Positions 14,431 through 17,773 of a stretch of DNA of 17,773 nucleotides are shown in pieces; position 1 is the stretch's first letter; each line of letters begins with the position of its first letter. This DNA is from an uncultured Eubacteriales bacterium. GTDB lineage: Bacteria > Bacillota > Clostridia > Christensenellales > Christensenellaceae. The notes beneath the pieces are model-generated. The model was given only the letters and a program-made list of their open reading frames with translations, ran no database searches and was not told the DNA's origin. The DNA is taken from assembly GCA_905193725.1 (NCBI GenBank), contig CAJJPW010000020.1:1-17773 (forward strand), given 5' to 3'. The position numbers and the translations under genes were made by a program.

Positions 14431-15105
14431 ATGGAAAACGAACAGACGCCCCAGGGAGAAAACAGCGCCATACAGGAGTTTGGACAGATGCAGCTCCCTC
14501 AACTAGACCAGCAAAAAAGCCCCATACACATTATCAGCATTATTGGCCAGATAGAAGGGCATACCATTTTGCCGCCCCAAAACAAGGCCACAAAATACGA
14601 GCACATCATTCCACAGCTGGTGGCAGTGGAACAGTCGGAAAATATCAAGGGACTGCTGCTCATCATGAATACCATTGGAGGAGATGTGGAAGCCGGGCTG
14701 GCGATTTCCGAGATGATCAAGGGTATGAGCAAGGCGTCGGTGAGTTTGGTAATCGGCGGGGGCCACAGTATTGGCGTGCCGCTGGCAGCTAGCACGGATT
14801 ATTCCTTTATCTCAGATAGCGCCAGCATGACGGTACACCCCATCCGCATGAATGGCCTGATCATCACCGTGCCTCAGACTTTTGACTACTTTAACAAGAT
14901 GCAGGAGAGGATCATTCGATTTGTCAGCGACAACTCTAAAATTTCTGAAAATGACTTTCGAGCGCTGATGTTCAACACCCAGGAGATGGCCAATGACACT
15001 GGCACCACTCTCATTGGCAAAGAGGCGGTAGAGGCGGGAATTATCGATGAGGTAGGAGGCATTAAGCAGGCGCTGGATAAGCTCAATCAGATGATCTCCC
15101 AGTAA
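14431..15105 (+). CDS. tepA: ClpP-fold serine protease-like protein, TepA family
   Basis: A 224-residue ClpP/crotonase-fold protein. Visible features: a disordered Gln-rich N-terminus (1-30), the oxyanion strand NTIGGDVEAG (80-89), the nucleophile S113 in GGGHSIGVPLA, and the catalytic histidine H136 in MTVHPIRMNG. This matches TepA (YmfB) of Bacillus and its clostridial counterparts, a cytosolic ClpP-like peptidase with a reported role in protein secretion or spore formation. In B. subtilis tepA sits just upstream of spoIIIE; here spoIIIE/ftsK also follows, one gene further on, which supports orthology. Start ATG 14431 follows AAAGGTGG (14414-14421) by about 10 bases; a TTG at 14410 in frame is less likely. 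Substrates are unknown. Confidence 0.9.
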   Translation: MENEQTPQGENSAIQEFGQMQLPQLDQQKSPIHIISIIGQIEGHTILPPQNKATKYEHIIPQLVAVEQSENIKGLLLIMNTIGGDVEAGLAISEMIKGMSKASVSLVIGGGHSIGVPLAASTDYSFISDSASMTVHPIRMNGLIITVPQTFDYFNKMQERIIRFVSDNSKISENDFRALMFNTQEMANDTGTTLIGKEAVEAGIIDEVGGIKQALDKLNQMISQ

Positions 15106-15131
15106 AAATTCACGTGCGTTGTGTAATAAGT

Positions 15132-15176
15132 AAAAAAGCTTGGCAAAAGAGACGTCCCCTTTGCCAGGCTTTTTTT
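15132..15176. terminator. Bidirectional terminator between tepA and the molbindin gene
   Basis: AAAAAAGCTTGGCAAA (15132-15147) pairs with TTTGCCAGGCTTTTTT with a single G-T pair; A-run on one side, T-run on the other. Serves both convergent genes. Confidence 0.92.
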
Positions 15177-15204
15177 ACAAGGTTTCGATATGTAGCCAAA
15201 ATGG

Positions 15205-15624
15205 TTAAGCGTTGACGCCAAACATCACCGAAGTCGCCTTGATGACGGCGACAGCGTCTTTGCCTACCTCTAGGCCCAAATCCTCCACAGCAGCCATGGA
15301 GATGGTGGCGGTAACAGTATGTCCACCGCAGACGTTCATAGAGACGATGGCGTTGACAGCCCCTTTATTGATGGCAGTGATCTTGCCGGGCAATTGGTTG
15401 CGGGCGCTGAGCCGCATGGTTCCTAAGCCCACCATCACTTCTGTCGCCTTGATAACGGCAATGGCTTCCTTGCCCACTTCTAGGCCCAAATCCTCCACAG
15501 CAGCCTTGGAGATAGTTCCTGTAACAGCAGTTCCATTGACATCTAATGTCACAATGGCGTTGACAGCCCCTTTGTTGATGGCAGTGATCTTGCCGGGTAA
15601 TTGGTTTCTTGCACTAATTTGCAT
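15205..15624 (-). CDS. Two-domain molbindin (tandem Mop/TOBE domains)
   Basis: Binds molybdate (or tungstate) in the cytoplasm for storage or homeostasis. The 139-residue product is two Mop/TOBE units back to back (residues 1-69 and 70-139), each starting SARNQLPGKI, then GAVNAIV, VEDLGLEVGK, and A-V-I-K-A-T-x-V-M. It equals in size and layout the di-domain ModG type, which assembles as trimers. By eye the two units are about three-quarters identical, and the DNA is nearly identical over AARG-GGGC-type stretches, so the duplication is recent or kept alike by gene conversion. Start ATG 15624 follows AAAGGAGGAG. No molybdate transporter or cofactor genes are in the window. A palindrome upstream (15643-15661) suggests its own regulation. 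Confidence 0.93.
   Translation of the reverse strand: MQISARNQLPGKITAINKGAVNAIVTLDVNGTAVTGTISKAAVEDLGLEVGKEAIAVIKATEVMVGLGTMRLSARNQLPGKITAINKGAVNAIVSMNVCGGHTVTATISMAAVEDLGLEVGKDAVAVIKATSVMFGVNA
15205..15624 (-). repeat. Tandem internal gene duplication (two ~207-213 bp units)
   Basis: Unit 1 is 15624-15418 and unit 2 is 15417-15205. The segments coding for the shared SARNQLPGKITAINKGAVNAI differ at only a few bases, and one codon has been inserted in unit 2 (VNG versus VCGG). Other segments (TLD/SMN, EVM/SVM) have diverged. Confidence 0.85.
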
Positions 15625-15642
15625 AATCGCTCCTCCTTTACA

Positions 15643-15661
15643 AATTGATATGTTATCAATT
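15643..15661. promoter_or_regulatory. Perfect palindrome upstream of the molbindin gene, possible operator
   Basis: AATTGATA-TGT-TATCAATT (8+3+8). Read on the minus strand it overlaps a candidate -10 CATAAT (15664-15659) and lies just upstream of the ribosome binding site, where a bound repressor would block transcription. A metal/oxyanion-responsive factor such as a ModE-like protein is a guess; no such gene is present here. Confidence 0.55.
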
Positions 15662-15664
15662 ATG

Positions 15665-15894
15665 TCCTCTCAAACCTAAAGTTATGATACATCAAAAAAG
15701 AAGAAAAGCAAAATTCTGGGATTTTTAATAAAGGATAAAAAAAACTGAAAATAGACAATGAGTGGGAAAAAGATCGTATAGGGATAACAAAACTCTGTTC
15801 TGATGGCCCGTAGAAGCTGCTGCGAAATAGCGGAAGAAAAAAGCAATTCAATTTTACCTAGAAAAAGAAGATGATGAAAAACAATGAAAATTTC
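15665..15894. other. Divergent non-coding stretch between molbindin and spoIIIE/ftsK
   Basis: AT-rich, no supportable gene on either strand. Short frames (for example 15660-15851, minus) lack ribosome binding sites. Confidence 0.5.
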
Positions 15895-15936
15895 GAGGGA
15901 AAGCTGTCGATTGGCAAGGGGAACAGCTTTCCTTTT
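15895..15936 (+). terminator. Hairpin upstream of spoIIIE/ftsK, terminator-like
   Basis: The arms GGAAAGCTGT (15898-15907) and ACAGCTTTCC (15923-15932) form a perfect 10-bp stem with a 15-base loop, followed by T4. It sits just upstream of the gene's -10, so it would not be in that transcript. It could stop plus-strand transcription reaching the gene from the upstream region. Confidence 0.6.
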
Positions 15937-15950
15937 CCCTTGAAAAATTG

Positions 15951-15956
15951 TATAAT
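15951..15956 (+). promoter_or_regulatory. -10 box for spoIIIE/ftsK
   Basis: Perfect TATAAT 32 bases before the ATG. The best -35 is weak (TTTCCT at 15928-15933, spacer 17) and lies in the right arm of the hairpin. Confidence 0.5.
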
Positions 15957-15987
15957 AAAACTATATGTGTATTTGTGGAGGAATGCG

Positions 15988-17773
15988 ATGCCTGGGAAAA
16001 CCAAAAAACGGCGACTGAAAAAAGATAGACAACTGATGCATGAAATCACAGGTGTTTTAATCATAGCATTTTCCGTGTTGTTAGCTGTCAGCATGTATGC
16101 AGGACTTGGTTCCACAGTGCCCAAGGCACTTAGCGACTTTTTCTTTGGGCTATTTGGCGTAGTGGGATATATTGTGCCCATTTTACTTATGGTAGTGGGA
16201 ATTCTGATCATCGCCGCCCAAAAGAAGAAAAAGAACAGGCTCAAGATGGTTTTGCTCATCGTGGGTATTTACTGTCTGCTTTCCTTTATCCATATGCTCT
16301 CCATACAGCAGATCAATACAGCAGATGGTTACATAGAATACCTCAAAAGCTCGTATTTAGTAGGCATGGAGAGCCGAGTGGGTGGGGGAGTAGTGAGCAG
16401 CCTAGTAGTATACCCTGCCTATCGGTATTTGGGGGTGGTGGCATCTAACATTATCTTCATCACAGGCATGGTGCTCAGCATCATTGTGCTCACCAACCTG
16501 TCTCTCAAAAAAGTGGGAGAGGATATTGGTGGGAAGATCAAAAACTCCTATACTGGCTACATGGAAAACCGGCAGGTGAAGCTGGAGGAAAAAATGCGGC
16601 GCAAAGAGGAAAAGGCTCAGCTGGAACAGGAGCAGTATCTGGAAGACGTGCCCGAGGAATTTGGAGAAGAAGAGCTGGTACAAGACCAGCCAGATGGATA
16701 CTGGGAAGAGCCTCCAGAATACCAACCTGTATTTGAAATGCAACCAGAGGAGAGCTTCGACTTTACCATAGAAGAGCAACCAGAGATGCAGGAAGAAGAG
16801 GGCTGGCAGGAACAGGAGTTAGCCAAACGAGAGTTTGCAGAACAAGAGCGAAATAGGCTGTTTATTGAGAACATACAAAACGTGGATAAGTTTAACCAAA
16901 AACTCACCAAGCAGGAGAGTTATGGGGAAGTGCGTATGAACCCCATCGTAGATGAGGAAAAAGAAGATATAGATCTCACCCATGAGATGACTTGGGAAGA
17001 ACTGGGCTTCCCTTTCCCGCCCCATGGACAGGCGGGAGAGGATTTGGAACCCTGGGAGCAGGAGCTCCCTGTGGATTTGGACGAGGATTACCAAAATTCA
17101 CAGGCACCCCCCTATGGAGGAGAGAATGATGGTTCAGAGGAGCAGACGGTTACAGCAGATATGAGCGGCAAAATTCGTCCCTTTGCCGCGCGGCAAGCCA
17201 GCGGACAGGATGGAGAAGGTGGCAGACAAGCTGTGGAAGAACCTCATCAGGTAGAGTACGTCAAGCCTCCAATGACGCTCCTGCAGCTGCCCAAATCCTA
17301 TCAGAAAAATACAGGGTATAAGCAAGATTCTCTGAAAAAGGCAAGGCTGCTGGAAAATACCCTGCGGAGTTTTAACATTAAGGCCAATGTGGTCAACGTG
17401 AGCAGAGGGCCAGTGGTTACGCGCTATGAAGTGCAGCCAGCGCCTGGTGTGAAAGTGAGCAAGATCGTCAACTTAAGCGACGATATCGCCCTCAATATGG
17501 CGGCAAAGGGCATTCGCATCGAAGCGCCCATTCCTGGAAAAGCTGCCATTGGCATTGAGGTGCCCAACGAAGATGTACAGAGCGTCTATATCAAGGAAAT
17601 TGTGGATACGGATGAGTTCAAGAATATGGGCAAACCCTTGGCCTTTGCTTTAGGGAAGGACATTGCAGGCAATAAGATCTACGCGGACATCGCCAAAATG
17701 CCCCATCTGCTCATTGCGGGTGCCACTGGCTCGGGAAAGAGCGTGTGCATCAACTCACTGATCATCAGCATTT
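15988..17773 (+). CDS. DNA translocase FtsK/SpoIIIE, N-terminal half (gene runs off the window end)
   Basis: A septum-located ATPase that pumps chromosomal DNA across the division or sporulation septum. The 595 visible residues show a basic start, four or so membrane helices between 20 and 171, a long acidic Glu/Gln-rich linker (about 190-430), the FtsK alpha domain (from PMTLLQLPKSY, through VSRGPVVTRYEVQPAPGVKVSKI), and the RecA-like beta domain just reaching Walker A, GATGSGKS (578-585). Walker B, the sensor motifs and the gamma DNA-reading domain are beyond the window. The ATG at 15988 has TGGAGG 6 bases before; the ATG at 15983 is out of frame. Clustering with tepA matches the spoIIIE neighbourhood of Bacillus, so this is probably the SpoIIIE-type protein, though the distinction from FtsK cannot be made from this part. 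Confidence 0.97.
   Translation, partial: MPGKTKKRRLKKDRQLMHEITGVLIIAFSVLLAVSMYAGLGSTVPKALSDFFFGLFGVVGYIVPILLMVVGILIIAAQKKKKNRLKMVLLIVGIYCLLSFIHMLSIQQINTADGYIEYLKSSYLVGMESRVGGGVVSSLVVYPAYRYLGVVASNIIFITGMVLSIIVLTNLSLKKVGEDIGGKIKNSYTGYMENRQVKLEEKMRRKEEKAQLEQEQYLEDVPEEFGEEELVQDQPDGYWEEPPEYQPVFEMQPEESFDFTIEEQPEMQEEEGWQEQELAKREFAEQERNRLFIENIQNVDKFNQKLTKQESYGEVRMNPIVDEEKEDIDLTHEMTWEELGFPFPPHGQAGEDLEPWEQELPVDLDEDYQNSQAPPYGGENDGSEEQTVTADMSGKIRPFAARQASGQDGEGGRQAVEEPHQVEYVKPPMTLLQLPKSYQKNTGYKQDSLKKARLLENTLRSFNIKANVVNVSRGPVVTRYEVQPAPGVKVSKIVNLSDDIALNMAAKGIRIEAPIPGKAAIGIEVPNEDVQSVYIKEIVDTDEFKNMGKPLAFALGKDIAGNKIYADIAKMPHLLIAGATGSGKSVCINSLIISI

Noticed and set aside
15212..15679. Plus-strand open frame of 155 codons opposite the molbindin gene
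   Set aside because: Antisense to a clear molbindin; its repeated sequence only mirrors the tandem Mop units.
1..17773. CRISPR array, tRNA, rRNA, riboswitch
   Set aside because: No regularly spaced repeats, no tRNA-like cloverleaf with a CCA end region, no rRNA segment and no known riboswitch core were seen by eye. A covariance-model search would be decisive.

Overview
The window looks like a chromosomal segment of an anaerobic, probably spore-forming, Gram-positive Clostridia-type bacterium. The evidence is the [FeFe]-hydrogenase maturase HydF, strong AGGAGG-type ribosome binding sites, TTG/GTG starts, many intrinsic terminators with T-tracts, a TepA-type ClpP-fold protein close to a SpoIIIE/FtsK translocase, and an RND permease with no adaptor gene beside it. 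The species cannot be named from the sequence alone.

Layout. 1-379 (-) is the N-terminal part of an M14 zinc carboxypeptidase. 566/554-1894 (+) is a pyrimidine-nucleoside phosphorylase that converges on hydF (1937-3145, -), with a bidirectional terminator between them. 3242-5139 is a small accessory island: a divergent XRE-type regulator, a three-gene operon of short unknown proteins (the first and third are paralogues), and the decayed C-terminus of a large serine recombinase, so this is probably the scar of an integrated element. 5182-9800 is a divergent MarR regulator / giant RND permease pair. Their promoters face away from each other, and each -35 box sits inside a copy of the inverted repeat GTTGNCAAC. 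9992-10498 is a DivIVA-like coiled-coil protein. 10548-11222 (-) is a membrane-anchored Amidase_2 cell-wall hydrolase. 11445-11789 is a small DUF4870-like membrane protein. 12184-14001 is the translational GTPase TypA/BipA. 14431-15105 is TepA-like, 15205-15624 (-) is a two-domain molbindin, and 15988 to the window end is the N-terminal half of SpoIIIE/FtsK, ending just after the Walker A motif.

How they fit together. Most of the window is housekeeping material in single-gene units, each with its own terminator. The two most interesting parts are (i) the accessory island, with a strong consensus promoter whose -10 lies in a perfect 18-bp inverted repeat, and (ii) the RND permease, which carries about 290 residues of predicted coiled coil inserted into its first large extracytoplasmic domain and has no adaptor gene next to it. 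All functional statements are from reading motifs by eye; no database search was run.
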